Assembly (NCBI GenBank): GCA_017856455.1
Contig: JAFMEZ010000008.1
Span: 1-57,000, forward strand
Length of the DNA: 57,000 nt
DNA from: Parafilimonas sp.
GTDB taxonomy: Bacteria; Bacteroidota; Bacteroidia; Chitinophagales; Chitinophagaceae
Reading direction: 5' to 3'
In this document: positions 1 through 8,949 of the stretch, piece by piece
Layout: every line of letters starts with the position of its first letter
Numbering within the stretch: position 1 is the first letter of the stretch
The notes under the pieces: generated by a model
The model's database searches: none
Told to the model about the DNA's origin: nothing
What the model saw: only the letters and a program-made list of their open reading frames with translations
Translations under genes and position numbers: made by a program

Positions 1-893
1 ATTTTGTTGCAGATTTCTTTGCAAAAGAATTAGACAATTATTTGCATAAAAATCCTACAGTTGCAGAAGCATTAAAGAAACGAATAGAACAGAGTGAGCG
101 TGAGCGTAAAGAATTGGCAGGAATCAAAAAATTAGCAAATGAGCGAGCTAAAAAAGCAAATCTTCATAACAAAAAACTAAGGGACTGCCGTATACACCTC
201 AATGATGAACCGCCATCCAAAGGGAAGGAGGATTTTATCGCTAAACAATTCCAAAGTACCATTTTTATTACTGAGGGTGACTCTGCAAGCGGATCCATCA
301 CAAAATCAAGGGATGTTGAAACCCAGGCTGTTTTTAGTTTGAGAGGAAAACCTTTGAATTCATTTGGTCTCACAAAAAAAGTAGTGTATGAGAATGAAGA
401 ATTCAATTTGTTGCAGCACGCACTGAACATTGAAGAGGGAATGGATGATTTGCGTTACAACAATATTATCATTGCAACTGACGCCGATGTGGATGGCATG
501 CATATCAGATTGTTGTTGATGACTTTCTTCCTGCAATTTTTCCCTGACCTTGTAAGAGATGGACATGTTTATATTCTTGAAACACCCTTGTTCAGGGTTC
601 GAAATAAACAGGAAACAATCTATTGCTATTCCGAAGCGGAAAAGCAAGCAGCGATAAAAAAGATTGGATCAAAACCTGAGATTACTCGTTTCAAGGGACT
701 TGGAGAAATTTCTCCTGATGAATTCAAAAGATTTATCGGTGCTGATATGAAAAAGACTCCAGTTATTTTAGAAAATCAAATTCATATCCAGCAACTATTG
801 GAATATTATATGGGAAAGAACACGCAAGAGCGACAAGATTTTATTGTCTCCAACTTGCGCATAGAACTTGATGCTGTAGAACAATCAATTTAA
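1..893 (+). CDS. parE: DNA topoisomerase IV subunit B (ParE), C-terminal part, cut by left edge
   Basis: The frame is open from the first bases of the window, so the ATPase and transducer domains lie outside; about 297 C-terminal residues are present. The TOPRIM domain is clear: the EGDSASGS motif supplies the catalytic glutamate and ATDADVDG supplies the Mg-binding aspartates, followed by the family hallmark TRFKGLGE. Together with ParC it forms the ATP-driven type IIA enzyme that decatenates chromosomes. GyrB and ParE share these motifs; ParE is preferred because parC follows two genes later in the same direction. The stop is 4 bases before the next start, consistent with one operon. Confidence 0.93.
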   Translation, partial: FVADFFAKELDNYLHKNPTVAEALKKRIEQSERERKELAGIKKLANERAKKANLHNKKLRDCRIHLNDEPPSKGKEDFIAKQFQSTIFITEGDSASGSITKSRDVETQAVFSLRGKPLNSFGLTKKVVYENEEFNLLQHALNIEEGMDDLRYNNIIIATDADVDGMHIRLLLMTFFLQFFPDLVRDGHVYILETPLFRVRNKQETIYCYSEAEKQAAIKKIGSKPEITRFKGLGEISPDEFKRFIGADMKKTPVILENQIHIQQLLEYYMGKNTQERQDFIVSNLRIELDAVEQSI

Positions 894-897
894 TTGT

Positions 898-1728
898 ATG
901 ATTCACATTGTATTTAATGAACCAGATGTAGAAGTATTGCAGAAGGCTATTGAAATGGATGAGTCAATGGCTGGTGAAATCAAAATTATCAGGGATGATT
1001 ATGCTGTAGGCCCCCTGCAAAATATATTCACTCCTGAGGGTGCATTGCAAAGAAAAGAATGGTGGAATAATGTTTTGGAAGGTGGCGATTATGAGGGATC
1101 AGTTGAAGAGGATAAGGTAAATGATGAACAGGTACTCTTGGATATCGCTGAAAAACTTACCAATGATGAAAATGAGCAATTGTGGATATGGGCTGCTCAA
1201 AATAAACATGATGTTTGCGGGTATTACTGGTTGGTTAGTCAACTTGCTGGATTTCAAGGGCGCGTTCAGATATTGTATTTGAACAACCTTCCCTTTATTA
1301 ATGAAAAAGGAAATATTTTTTATCCAGAATGGCTTAGTCAAATCCCTCCCAAAGAATTTATCAAAGCAAAAAAACTTGCTAGGCCTGTTACAACCAGTGA
1401 GTTTGAAGTAGATGGGGATGAGTGGAATAAAATTTGTGCTCAGGGATCGATGGTTAGGTTGTTGGAAGGGGGTAAAAAAATATTACATAAGGAAGAACAT
1501 TACTACGATACAGATCTTTCCCGATTCATCATGCCTGATCCACAAAAGGCTTCAAAAATCATTCATTCATTTTTATCTAAAAACAAGGAAACTACCGGCG
1601 ATGCATTTCTGCTTTGGCGTTTGAAAACCATGCTACAGCAAAACGAAAAATATGAGGTGTCAGGAAAAATAGCTGGTATGAAAGATTTTGAAATCAAGAA
1701 GAGATCTGCTGTAGAAACTACTGAATAG
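898..1728 (+). CDS. DUF1835 domain protein inside the topoisomerase IV operon
   Basis: A 276-residue soluble protein with no signal peptide or membrane segment. The N-terminus (IHIVFNEPDV, then a YAVGPL stretch near residue 37) resembles the DUF1835 family, and the C-terminal third looks like the DUF3658 region that often accompanies it; both assignments are from memory of the family pattern. No catalytic motif is recognisable and the function is unknown. It starts 4 bases after parE and ends 2 bases before parC, so it is almost certainly co-transcribed and possibly translationally coupled with both subunits. A role linked to topoisomerase IV is only a neighbourhood inference. Confidence 0.8.
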   Translation: MIHIVFNEPDVEVLQKAIEMDESMAGEIKIIRDDYAVGPLQNIFTPEGALQRKEWWNNVLEGGDYEGSVEEDKVNDEQVLLDIAEKLTNDENEQLWIWAAQNKHDVCGYYWLVSQLAGFQGRVQILYLNNLPFINEKGNIFYPEWLSQIPPKEFIKAKKLARPVTTSEFEVDGDEWNKICAQGSMVRLLEGGKKILHKEEHYYDTDLSRFIMPDPQKASKIIHSFLSKNKETTGDAFLLWRLKTMLQQNEKYEVSGKIAGMKDFEIKKRSAVETTE

Positions 1729-1730
1729 CA

Positions 1731-4244
1731 ATGGCAAAAAATAAATTTATTACTGAGTTCGATCAAGAGGGTGGTGTTACCGGTCAATATAAAAGCTGGT
1801 TTCTTGACTATGCATCTTATGTTATTTTGGAAAGAGCTGTTCCTGAAATCAATGATGGTCTAAAACCTGTTCAACGAAGAATTCTTCATTCCATGAAAGA
1901 AATGGATGATGGACGATTGAATAAGGCGGCTAATATTATTGGGCAAACCATGCAATATCATCCGCATGGTGATGCCAGTATTCAGGATGCTTTGGTGAAC
2001 ATCGGACAAAAAGACCTACTGATTGACACGCAAGGTAACTGGGGTGATGTAAGAACAGGGGATGATGCAGCAGCTGCAAGGTACATTGAAGCAAGATTGA
2101 GCAAGTTTGCCCTTGAAGTAGCCTTTAATGCAAAAACAACTGAGTGGCAATTGAGTTATGATGGAAGAAAAAAAGAACCCATCAATCTTCCAATGAAATT
2201 CCCTCTGTTGCTTGCGCAAGGTGCCGAGGGTATTGCAGTGGGATTGTCAACAAAAATTCTTCCACATAATTTTATTGAATTAATTGATGCATCAATCAAA
2301 TTCCTGAAGGGTAAAAAATTCGAGCTATTTCCTGATTTCCAGACCGGTGGAATGATCGATGTGAGCAATTACAATGATGGAAAAAGGGGAGGTAGGGTTC
2401 GTTGCCGTGCACATATCCAAGAAGTTGATAAGAAGAGTATTGTGATCAAGGATGTTCCATTCGGAGTAACAACAACGCAATTGATGGAGTCCATCGTCAA
2501 AGCGAATGATCAAGGAAAAATAAAAATCAAAAAGGTAACTGATAATACTGCTGCAGAAGTTGAAATCCTGGTAGAGTTGGCTGCGGGTATATCTTCAGAT
2601 ATCACCATTGATGCATTATATGCATTTACAGATTGTGAAGTGAGTATTGCGCCCAATGCATGTGTGATCATTGATCAAAAACCAGTTTTTGGTACTGTTA
2701 CTGAATTGCTGCAGCATTCAACGGATTACACAAAAGATCTGTTGAAGAAGGAACTTGAAATTAGGTTAGCTGAATTACAGGAGAAATGGCATTTTACATC
2801 TCTTGAAAAAATATTCTTTGAAGAAAAAATATACAAGGAGCTGGAGAAAAAGCATGAAGATTGGGAAAAAGTACTTCATTCTATTCTGAAAGCTTTTGAT
2901 CCTTACAGGAAAAATTTCAAGAAAGAAATCACAAGAGATGATATTATTAAACTGACGGAAAAGCCAGTCAGGAGGATTTACAAACTGGATATTGATGAAT
3001 TGAATCAACAAATCAAAGGTCTGGAAGCTGAAATGAAACAGGTGAAGCATGACCTTAACAACTTGGTTGAGTATTCAATTGCTTATTTCGAGGGACTCAA
3101 AGAAAAATTTGGAAAAGGTAAGGAGAGAAAAACTGAGATAAAACTTTTCGATGTAATACAAGCGCGTCAAGTTGCTATCGCAAATGTTCGTCTGTATATG
3201 AATCGAGCAGAGGGTTTTATTGGCACCAGTTTAAAAAAGGATGAATTTGTTGCAGAGTGTTCAGATTTAGATGATGTCATTGTTTTCACAAAACAGGGTA
3301 TCATGAAAGTTGTTAAAGTGGATGATAAGGTATACATCGGTAAGGATATTCTTTATGCTGCTGTATTCCATAAGAATGATGAACGCACTACTTATAATAT
3401 GATATATACCGATGGTGCAACGGGCATGTCGTATGCAAAACGTTTCAATGTAATGGGTGTAACGCGTGATAAGGAATATGACTTAACAAAGGGTAGTGAT
3501 AAGTCTAAAGTAAATTACTTCACAGCAAATGCAAATGGTGAAGCCGAGTCTGTTACTGTTATTTTGAGTCCCAATTGCAGTGCGAGAAACAAACAACTCG
3601 AATTTTATTTTGATTCATTAGATATCAAGGGAAGAAACTCTGTTGGTAACCAAGTCACAAAATATCCAATTAAAAATGTAAAACTGCTTGAAGCAGGCAA
3701 ATCAACCCTTGGTGGAAGAAATCTCTGGTTTGATGATACATTCGGAAGATTGAATACCGAAGAAAAAGGAACTTATCTGGGTACTTTTTCTCCTGATGAT
3801 CAATTGCTCGTTATTTATCATGATGGATATTATGAGATCACTGATACAGAGCTGACTCAGCGATTTGATCAAGAGAAATTGATCAAAATTGAAAAATTTG
3901 AACCTTCTAAAATCATAACCGCCATCTATTTGGATAATGAAAAGTTGCAGTTTAATTTGAAGCGATTTAAAATTGAAACAACAACACTTCATAATAAGTT
4001 TTATTTCATTAAGGAAGCAGATGGTAATTATATAGAAGCCGTTTCAACCGATCCTAGTCCAGTTGCACTGATCAAATCAGGTAGGGGTACTCAGACAAAG
4101 CAAACCAAGGTTAAAGTGAATGATTTTGCAGAAGTGATGGGTTGGAAGGCAGTTGGTACCAAGCTTGTTGATTTCACCAAAAGTACTGAGATTGAATGGC
4201 TTGAATCGCCATCTTCCTCAAAACAGCCAACTCTTTTTAATTGA
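1731..4244 (+). CDS. parC: DNA topoisomerase IV subunit A (ParC)
   Basis: An 837-residue breakage-reunion subunit. The winged-helix region carries YHPHGDAS (76-83) and the DNA-cleaving tyrosine is Y118 in AARYIEARLSK. A long coiled-coil stretch follows around residues 330-470 and the C-terminal domain is divergent, as usual in Bacteroidota. With ParE it unlinks daughter chromosomes. The residue matching the quinolone-contacting Ser80 of E. coli ParC is alanine (A82), and that matching Glu84 is aspartate (D86). ParC rather than GyrA is inferred from the parE linkage. The start ATG lies 2 bases after the DUF1835 stop. No obvious terminator follows. Confidence 0.95.
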   Translation: MAKNKFITEFDQEGGVTGQYKSWFLDYASYVILERAVPEINDGLKPVQRRILHSMKEMDDGRLNKAANIIGQTMQYHPHGDASIQDALVNIGQKDLLIDTQGNWGDVRTGDDAAAARYIEARLSKFALEVAFNAKTTEWQLSYDGRKKEPINLPMKFPLLLAQGAEGIAVGLSTKILPHNFIELIDASIKFLKGKKFELFPDFQTGGMIDVSNYNDGKRGGRVRCRAHIQEVDKKSIVIKDVPFGVTTTQLMESIVKANDQGKIKIKKVTDNTAAEVEILVELAAGISSDITIDALYAFTDCEVSIAPNACVIIDQKPVFGTVTELLQHSTDYTKDLLKKELEIRLAELQEKWHFTSLEKIFFEEKIYKELEKKHEDWEKVLHSILKAFDPYRKNFKKEITRDDIIKLTEKPVRRIYKLDIDELNQQIKGLEAEMKQVKHDLNNLVEYSIAYFEGLKEKFGKGKERKTEIKLFDVIQARQVAIANVRLYMNRAEGFIGTSLKKDEFVAECSDLDDVIVFTKQGIMKVVKVDDKVYIGKDILYAAVFHKNDERTTYNMIYTDGATGMSYAKRFNVMGVTRDKEYDLTKGSDKSKVNYFTANANGEAESVTVILSPNCSARNKQLEFYFDSLDIKGRNSVGNQVTKYPIKNVKLLEAGKSTLGGRNLWFDDTFGRLNTEEKGTYLGTFSPDDQLLVIYHDGYYEITDTELTQRFDQEKLIKIEKFEPSKIITAIYLDNEKLQFNLKRFKIETTTLHNKFYFIKEADGNYIEAVSTDPSPVALIKSGRGTQTKQTKVKVNDFAEVMGWKAVGTKLVDFTKSTEIEWLESPSSSKQPTLFN

Positions 4245-4289
4245 TTTTCAATATTTTATATATAGTCGCTCCATAAAAAATGGATAGAT

Positions 4290-4297
4290 TATATTTG
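4290..4297 (+). promoter_or_regulatory. Putative -7 element TATATTTG for accD-smpB
   Basis: Perfect match to the Bacteroidota -7 consensus TAnnTTTG, ending 25 bases before the accD start. No convincing TTG is found 19-21 bases upstream, so the -33 part is weak. Its position fits the ATG chosen at 4323. Confidence 0.5.
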
Positions 4298-4322
4298 TGT
4301 CTTGAAACAACAATTGTAGCGA

Positions 4323-5240
4323 ATGGCACTTAAAAGAGAAGAAGACTTTAATGCACAACTTTCAGGTTCAATGCCTGAACAGGAAACATCCTCTAACAGT
4401 TGGTTCAAGAGGCGTAAGAAAGGGATTAGTACCTCAACAGCTGAAAAAAAAGAGACTCCCGATGGTTTATGGACTAAATGTCCCTCTTGCAAATACACAT
4501 GTACTACAGATGAATTGAAGGAGAACTTGTCTGTTTGTCCTAAGTGTGATTATCACCATCGCATTGGCAGTGAAGAATACTTCGAATTTTTATTCGATGA
4601 GCACCAATACACTGAATTGTTTGCCGAAGTGAAATCAATAGATTTCCTCGGGTTCAATGATTTGAAGCCTTATAAGAAGCGTTTGGATGAGGCCTATTCT
4701 AAAACAGGACTTCATGATTCAATAACATCTGCTGTTGGTAAAGTAGGTGGACATAATCTGGTGGTTTCTTGTATGGATTTCAATTTTATTGGAGGTTCTC
4801 TTGGAAGTGTAATGGGAGAGAAAATTGCACGTTCTGCTGAATATTGCCTAGAACATAGAATTCCATTGATGATCATAAGTAAGAGTGGTGGTGCACGAAT
4901 GATGGAAAGTGCGTTTTCGCTCATGCAGTTGCCCAAGACAATTGGTAAAATCAGTAAGCTTGCTGTTGCAGGCATACCCTATATCTCACTTTGTACTGAT
5001 CCAACTTATGGCGGTACAACAGCATCTTTTGCCATGGTAGGAGATGTTAATATCGGTGAACCTGGCGCCATGATTGGATTTGCTGGTCCACGTGTGATCA
5101 AAGAAACCATCAAGAAAGATTTGCCAGAAGGCTTCCAAACTTCTGAGTTTCTTATTGAACACGGATTTTTGGACATGATCGTCGGAAGGAAGGATCTCAA
5201 AAATAAGATCTCGACATTGCTCTCACTTTTTGCCAGTTAG
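4323..5240 (+). CDS. accD: Acetyl-CoA carboxylase carboxyltransferase subunit beta
   Basis: A 305-residue protein. With AccA it transfers the carboxyl group from biotin-BCCP to acetyl-CoA, giving malonyl-CoA for fatty acid synthesis. The N-terminal zinc ribbon is intact (C53, C56, C72, C75). The crotonase-fold carboxyltransferase domain follows, with the SKSGGARMMES and GGTTASFAMVGD stretches that form the acyl-CoA site. About 25 residues precede the usual SWFKRRKKGI start of the family; a second ATG at residue 16 is an alternative, but the promoter-like element ending at 4297 fits the first. AccA and the biotin components are not in this window. smpB follows after 24 bases. Confidence 0.96.
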   Translation: MALKREEDFNAQLSGSMPEQETSSNSWFKRRKKGISTSTAEKKETPDGLWTKCPSCKYTCTTDELKENLSVCPKCDYHHRIGSEEYFEFLFDEHQYTELFAEVKSIDFLGFNDLKPYKKRLDEAYSKTGLHDSITSAVGKVGGHNLVVSCMDFNFIGGSLGSVMGEKIARSAEYCLEHRIPLMIISKSGGARMMESAFSLMQLPKTIGKISKLAVAGIPYISLCTDPTYGGTTASFAMVGDVNIGEPGAMIGFAGPRVIKETIKKDLPEGFQTSEFLIEHGFLDMIVGRKDLKNKISTLLSLFAS

Positions 5241-5264
5241 TACAAAATAGCTGGTACACTCAAG

Positions 5265-5699
5265 ATGGAAATCAAAAATCGATCTGCTTCGTACGAATAT
5301 TTCATCGAAGAAAAATTTGATGCGGGTATGATATTGACTGGTACTGAAGTCAAAGCCATCAGAGACGGTAGGGTTAGTTTCAATGATAGCTATTGTTTGA
5401 TGGATCGAGGAGAACTCTATGTAAAAGGATTACATATTTCACCTTATGAATTTGGAAGTTATGCTAACCATAATCCTACGCGAGAAAGAAAATTATTGCT
5501 CAAAAGAAAAGAGCTCGGTAAAATTAGCCAAAAACTGAAGGAGAAAGGGTTCACCATCATTCCACTGAGCATTTACTTCAATGAAAGGGGATACGCAAAA
5601 ATGAAAATCGGACTTGGAAGAGGGAAGAAATTACATGATAAAAGAGAGAGTATCAAAGAAAGAGAGACCCAGCGTGAGATCAAGCGTTTTGTAAAATAG
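5265..5699 (+). CDS. smpB: SsrA-binding protein SmpB
   Basis: A 144-residue OB-fold protein that binds tmRNA and delivers it to stalled ribosomes in trans-translation. The N-terminal part (IKNRSASYEYFIEE, then ILTGTEVKAIR) and the basic C-terminal tail rich in K/R/E, which folds into the decoding centre, are typical of the family in length and order. It lies 24 bases after accD on the same strand, so co-transcription is likely. The tmRNA gene itself was not seen in the window. Confidence 0.96.
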   Translation: MEIKNRSASYEYFIEEKFDAGMILTGTEVKAIRDGRVSFNDSYCLMDRGELYVKGLHISPYEFGSYANHNPTRERKLLLKRKELGKISQKLKEKGFTIIPLSIYFNERGYAKMKIGLGRGKKLHDKRESIKERETQREIKRFVK

Positions 5700-5737
5700 G
5701 TTTTTCCTGTTTTGATCCAGATAATTTTACTTTCCAG

Positions 5738-5768
5738 TTGGATAATTGAATCTTTTTCTGCAATTTTG
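5738..5768 (+). promoter_or_regulatory. Possible promoter of the trp-his run
   Basis: TTG at 5738-5740, 20 bases of spacer, then CAATTTTG at 5761-5768, one mismatch from TAnnTTTG. Transcription would start near 5773, about 115 bases before trpE. Weak, because the first base of the -7 element is off consensus. Confidence 0.3.
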
Positions 5769-5773
5769 TTTAA

Positions 5774-5818
5774 ATGATACTGAATTATACAAACAACGGT
5801 TGGCATACTATCTCTTAG
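5774..5818 (+). other. Possible 14-codon leader ORF before trpE
   Basis: An ATG-started 14-codon frame with a single Trp codon (UGG at 5801-5803) ending at TAG 5816-5818, between the possible promoter and the T-tailed hairpin in front of trpE. The arrangement resembles a trp attenuator leader, but one Trp codon is thin evidence and no competing antiterminator hairpin was found by eye. Confidence 0.2.
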
Positions 5819-5851
5819 CTGGGGTAGTCAATCTTGTTTTATAACATATTC

Positions 5852-5879
5852 AAAGCCCCGAATTTTCGGGGCTTTTATT
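5852..5879 (+). terminator. T-tailed hairpin just before trpE
   Basis: AAAGCCCCG and CGGGGCTTT arms around an A/T loop, followed by a T-rich tract. It ends about 11-14 bases before the trpE ATG. It could be the smpB terminator, or an attenuator in the trp leader. Confidence 0.75.
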
Positions 5880-5889
5880 TTTAATACCG

Positions 5890-7338
5890 ATGAATCAAAA
5901 AATGGAAAAAATTAAACTCAGCACAAGTTTTAAAAGATTGCCGGCTGATCTCTATACACCTGTTGGAATTTATTTGCGATTGCGTGATAAATTTCGCGAT
6001 ACCATTTTACTGGAGAGTACAGATCACCACACTTCTGAAAATAGTTTTTCATTCATTGCTATTAATGCGATAGGAGGAATGGAGATAAGTTCTCGAGAAA
6101 CGGTTGAATTTAAGTATCCTAATGCATCTCCTCAATCCATCAACTCAAAGGGTGAAGATATTCCAGCGTTGATTTGGAAGTACATGAAACAGTACGAAAT
6201 TGCTGAAACCGGCAAAGAGCAATCCTATGCTCAGGGACTATTTGGATATACAACTTATGATGCTGTTACATTTTTTGAAACAGTCAAGTTTCGCGAAAAA
6301 GCTTATGCATCAGATTCGACAGCATCTGGTGAATATATTCCCTTGATGCGTTATCGCTTATATCAATATATTATAGCAATTGACCACTTTAAAGACGAGA
6401 TGTTGTTGCTAGAAAATCATATTGATGGTTTACATGGAGATAAGCAAAAAATAGAAGATATCATTTATGGCAAGGACCTTCCTCAATTTCCATTTACTGC
6501 TTTGGGTGAGGAAAATTCAAATATGACTAATGATGATTACATTGAAATAGTCAATAAGGGCATTGCACATTGCAACCGAGGTGATGTCTTTCAAATTGTT
6601 CTCAGCAGAAGATTTCAGCAGGCTTTTAAAGGCGATGAATTTAATGTTTACAGGGCGCTACGCATGATTAATCCATCTCCCTATTTATTTTATTTTGACT
6701 ACGGAGATTACAGACTTATGGGTTCATCTCCAGAAAGTCAGTTGATTGTTGCAAATGGAAAAGCAACTGTTCACCCCATTGCTGGAACCTTTAAACGTAC
6801 AGGTGATGATGCTTTAGATAGAAAAGAGGCAGAACGTTTGCTCATGGACCCAAAAGAAAACGCAGAGCATGTAATGTTGGTGGATCTTGCTAGAAATGAT
6901 CTTAGCAGGGTTTGTGATCATGTGCAGGTTTCTCAATACCGTCAGGTGAAATTTTACTCTCATGTAATTCATTTGGTGAGTGAAGTGGTGGCAACGGCGA
7001 AAAATGATGCTAATCCTTTTTCATTGATGGCAAAAACATTTCCTGCAGGAACATTGAGTGGGGCCCCAAAATTTCGTGCTATGGAATTGATCGATACTTA
7101 TGAGCCAACTGCTCGTTCCTTTTATGGTGGAGCGATTGGTTTTGTTGGATTCAATGGAGCATTCAATCATGCTATTCTCATTAGAAGTTTCCTGAGTAAA
7201 AATAATACACTGTTTTATCAGGCTGGTGCAGGTGTAGTAGCCTCTAGTATACCAGAAAATGAATTACAGGAAGTAAATAACAAGCTTGGAGCATTGAAAA
7301 AAGCAATACACCTCGCTACAACTATAAATCAAAAGTAA
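5890..7338 (+). CDS. trpE: Anthranilate synthase component I
   Basis: A 482-residue protein that converts chorismate and ammonia to anthranilate, the first step of tryptophan synthesis; TrpG supplies the ammonia. The chorismate-binding domain is intact, with HPIAGTFKRTG, the LVDLARNDLSRV block, TLSGAPKFRAMELI and YGGAIGF. The N-terminal LLES motif (40-43) is the element that binds tryptophan for feedback inhibition in characterised TrpE proteins, so the enzyme is probably feedback sensitive. It heads a 10-kb run of co-oriented genes. An alternative ATG exists at residue 5. Its start lies directly behind a T-tailed hairpin. Confidence 0.96.
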   Translation: MNQKMEKIKLSTSFKRLPADLYTPVGIYLRLRDKFRDTILLESTDHHTSENSFSFIAINAIGGMEISSRETVEFKYPNASPQSINSKGEDIPALIWKYMKQYEIAETGKEQSYAQGLFGYTTYDAVTFFETVKFREKAYASDSTASGEYIPLMRYRLYQYIIAIDHFKDEMLLLENHIDGLHGDKQKIEDIIYGKDLPQFPFTALGEENSNMTNDDYIEIVNKGIAHCNRGDVFQIVLSRRFQQAFKGDEFNVYRALRMINPSPYLFYFDYGDYRLMGSSPESQLIVANGKATVHPIAGTFKRTGDDALDRKEAERLLMDPKENAEHVMLVDLARNDLSRVCDHVQVSQYRQVKFYSHVIHLVSEVVATAKNDANPFSLMAKTFPAGTLSGAPKFRAMELIDTYEPTARSFYGGAIGFVGFNGAFNHAILIRSFLSKNNTLFYQAGAGVVASSIPENELQEVNNKLGALKKAIHLATTINQK

Positions 7339-7357
7339 AATCATAAAAGTGGGTTCA

Positions 7358-7945
7358 ATGAAATTGCTTGTATTGGATAATTATGATTCTTTCACGTATA
7401 ATCTTGTTCATTTGACAAGAGAGATATTGGGTGAAGAAGTGGATGTATTCAGGAATGATGAGATCACGCTTGAAGAAATCGGCAAATACAATAAAATTTT
7501 ATTGTCCCCTGGTCCTGGTATACCCCAAGAAGCTGGAATAATGCTAGATCTAATTAAACAATTCGCGCCAACACATTCAATTTTTGGTGTTTGTTTGGGT
7601 GAGCAAGCCATTGGAGAAGCATTTGGTGCAACGCTGATCAATTTGCCAAAAGTTTTTCATGGCGTTGCTACAACTATTCAAATAGAAAATAATTTAATAG
7701 GGGCTAAACATAAAAACGACTGGTTCAAAGATTTGGATCTTTCCTTAGAGGTTGGACGCTATCACAGTTGGGTGGTGAGTGAGCATCAATTTCCAAATGA
7801 CTTGCAAATAACATCACGAGATGCATCTGGTATGATCATGTCACTAAGACACAGAACCTATGATGTTCAAGGTGTACAATTTCATCCGGAAAGCGTACTT
7901 ACCCCTCAAGGAAAAAAGATGATTGAGAATTGGTTGAAACCATAA
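7358..7945 (+). CDS. trpG: Anthranilate synthase component II (glutamine amidotransferase)
   Basis: A class I glutamine amidotransferase that hydrolyses glutamine and feeds ammonia to TrpE. The start was set at the ATG at 7358, giving MKLLVLDNYDSF as in the family, rather than the GTG at 7349; the product is then 195 residues. The nucleophile is C79 in GVCLGEQAIG, and the His-Glu of the triad is in QFHPESVLT near the C-terminus. The residue after CLG is Glu where many TrpG/PabA proteins have His. TrpG is often shared with folate synthesis (PabA role); that cannot be judged here. It begins 19 bases after trpE. Confidence 0.95.
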   Translation: MKLLVLDNYDSFTYNLVHLTREILGEEVDVFRNDEITLEEIGKYNKILLSPGPGIPQEAGIMLDLIKQFAPTHSIFGVCLGEQAIGEAFGATLINLPKVFHGVATTIQIENNLIGAKHKNDWFKDLDLSLEVGRYHSWVVSEHQFPNDLQITSRDASGMIMSLRHRTYDVQGVQFHPESVLTPQGKKMIENWLKP

Positions 7946-7954
7946 ATGAATTAA

Positions 7955-8947
7955 ATGAAGAAAGTATTAAACTATTTATTTGAGCATAGAACACTGTCTC
8001 GGGAGGATGCAAGAGAAATTCTTATCTCTATTGGTAAAGGAGCTTATAATGAACATGAGCTGAGTGCTTTCATGACTGTTTACCTGATGCGATCCATTAC
8101 CATAGATGAACTGATGGGATTTCGTGATGCATTACTTGAGCTTTCTATTCCAATTGACTTTCAGGGCAAAAAAGTTATTGATGTAGTGGGTACTGGCGGT
8201 GATGGTAAAAACACATTCAATATATCAACATTATCCTGCTTTATTATTGCAGGTGCTGGATTCCCAGTTGCAAAACACGGAAATTATGGCGCAAGTACAA
8301 TCAGTGGAGCATCGAACCTAATGGAAAGTGTGGGGTATAAATTTAAAAATGATCAAGCTGCCTTGCAGAAAGAACTAGATGTTGCCAATATGTGCTTTTT
8401 GCATGCACCTTTCTTTCATCCTGCGCTTAAAACAGTAGGTCCCATTCGAAAAAATTTAAAAGTGCGTACTTTTTTCAATCTTTTAGGACCAGTAGTGAAT
8501 CCTTCAAAGCCAGCATTCCAATTGATTGGTGTATATAATTTGGAAATCGCTCGTCTCTATAACTATCTCCTCCAATCCGAAGAAGCTAAATTTGCTATCG
8601 TGCATTCTTTGGATGGGTATGATGAAATATCCTTAACTGCTGATACCAAAGTAATTACAAGAGAAGGGGAAAGTGTCTATCATCCAGCCTATTTGGGAGG
8701 AATGACTGTTGATCCATCATCAATTGAGGGAGGAGAAAAGGTTGAGGATGCGGTGAAAATATTTATGACGATCATTGAAGGTAAAGGCACTTCGGCTCAA
8801 AATGCTGTTGTTTGTTCAAATGCTGCTATGGGTTTGATGTTGACTGGATCATTTACTGATTATGCAAGCGCTTACGATGCGGCTCAACAAAGTTTATTAG
8901 GCGGAAAAGCATTTCAGGCTTTAAAAAAATTAATTGATTTACAATAA
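7955..8947 (+). CDS. trpD: Anthranilate phosphoribosyltransferase
   Basis: A 330-residue enzyme joining anthranilate and PRPP to give phosphoribosyl-anthranilate. The PRPP/Mg loop is VVGTGGDGKNTFNIST, followed by KHGNYGAST and the KVRTFFNLLGPVVNP segment, all in family order. The length is normal. It sits 9 bases after trpG in the trp operon and is not fused to trpG, unlike the enterobacterial arrangement. Confidence 0.96.
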   Translation: MKKVLNYLFEHRTLSREDAREILISIGKGAYNEHELSAFMTVYLMRSITIDELMGFRDALLELSIPIDFQGKKVIDVVGTGGDGKNTFNISTLSCFIIAGAGFPVAKHGNYGASTISGASNLMESVGYKFKNDQAALQKELDVANMCFLHAPFFHPALKTVGPIRKNLKVRTFFNLLGPVVNPSKPAFQLIGVYNLEIARLYNYLLQSEEAKFAIVHSLDGYDEISLTADTKVITREGESVYHPAYLGGMTVDPSSIEGGEKVEDAVKIFMTIIEGKGTSAQNAVVCSNAAMGLMLTGSFTDYASAYDAAQQSLLGGKAFQALKKLIDLQ

Positions 8948-8949
8948 GC

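Noticed and set aside
7358-7945. Glu instead of His after CLG in TrpG as loss of function
   Set aside because: The Cys-His-Glu triad is complete and this position varies among TrpG proteins.
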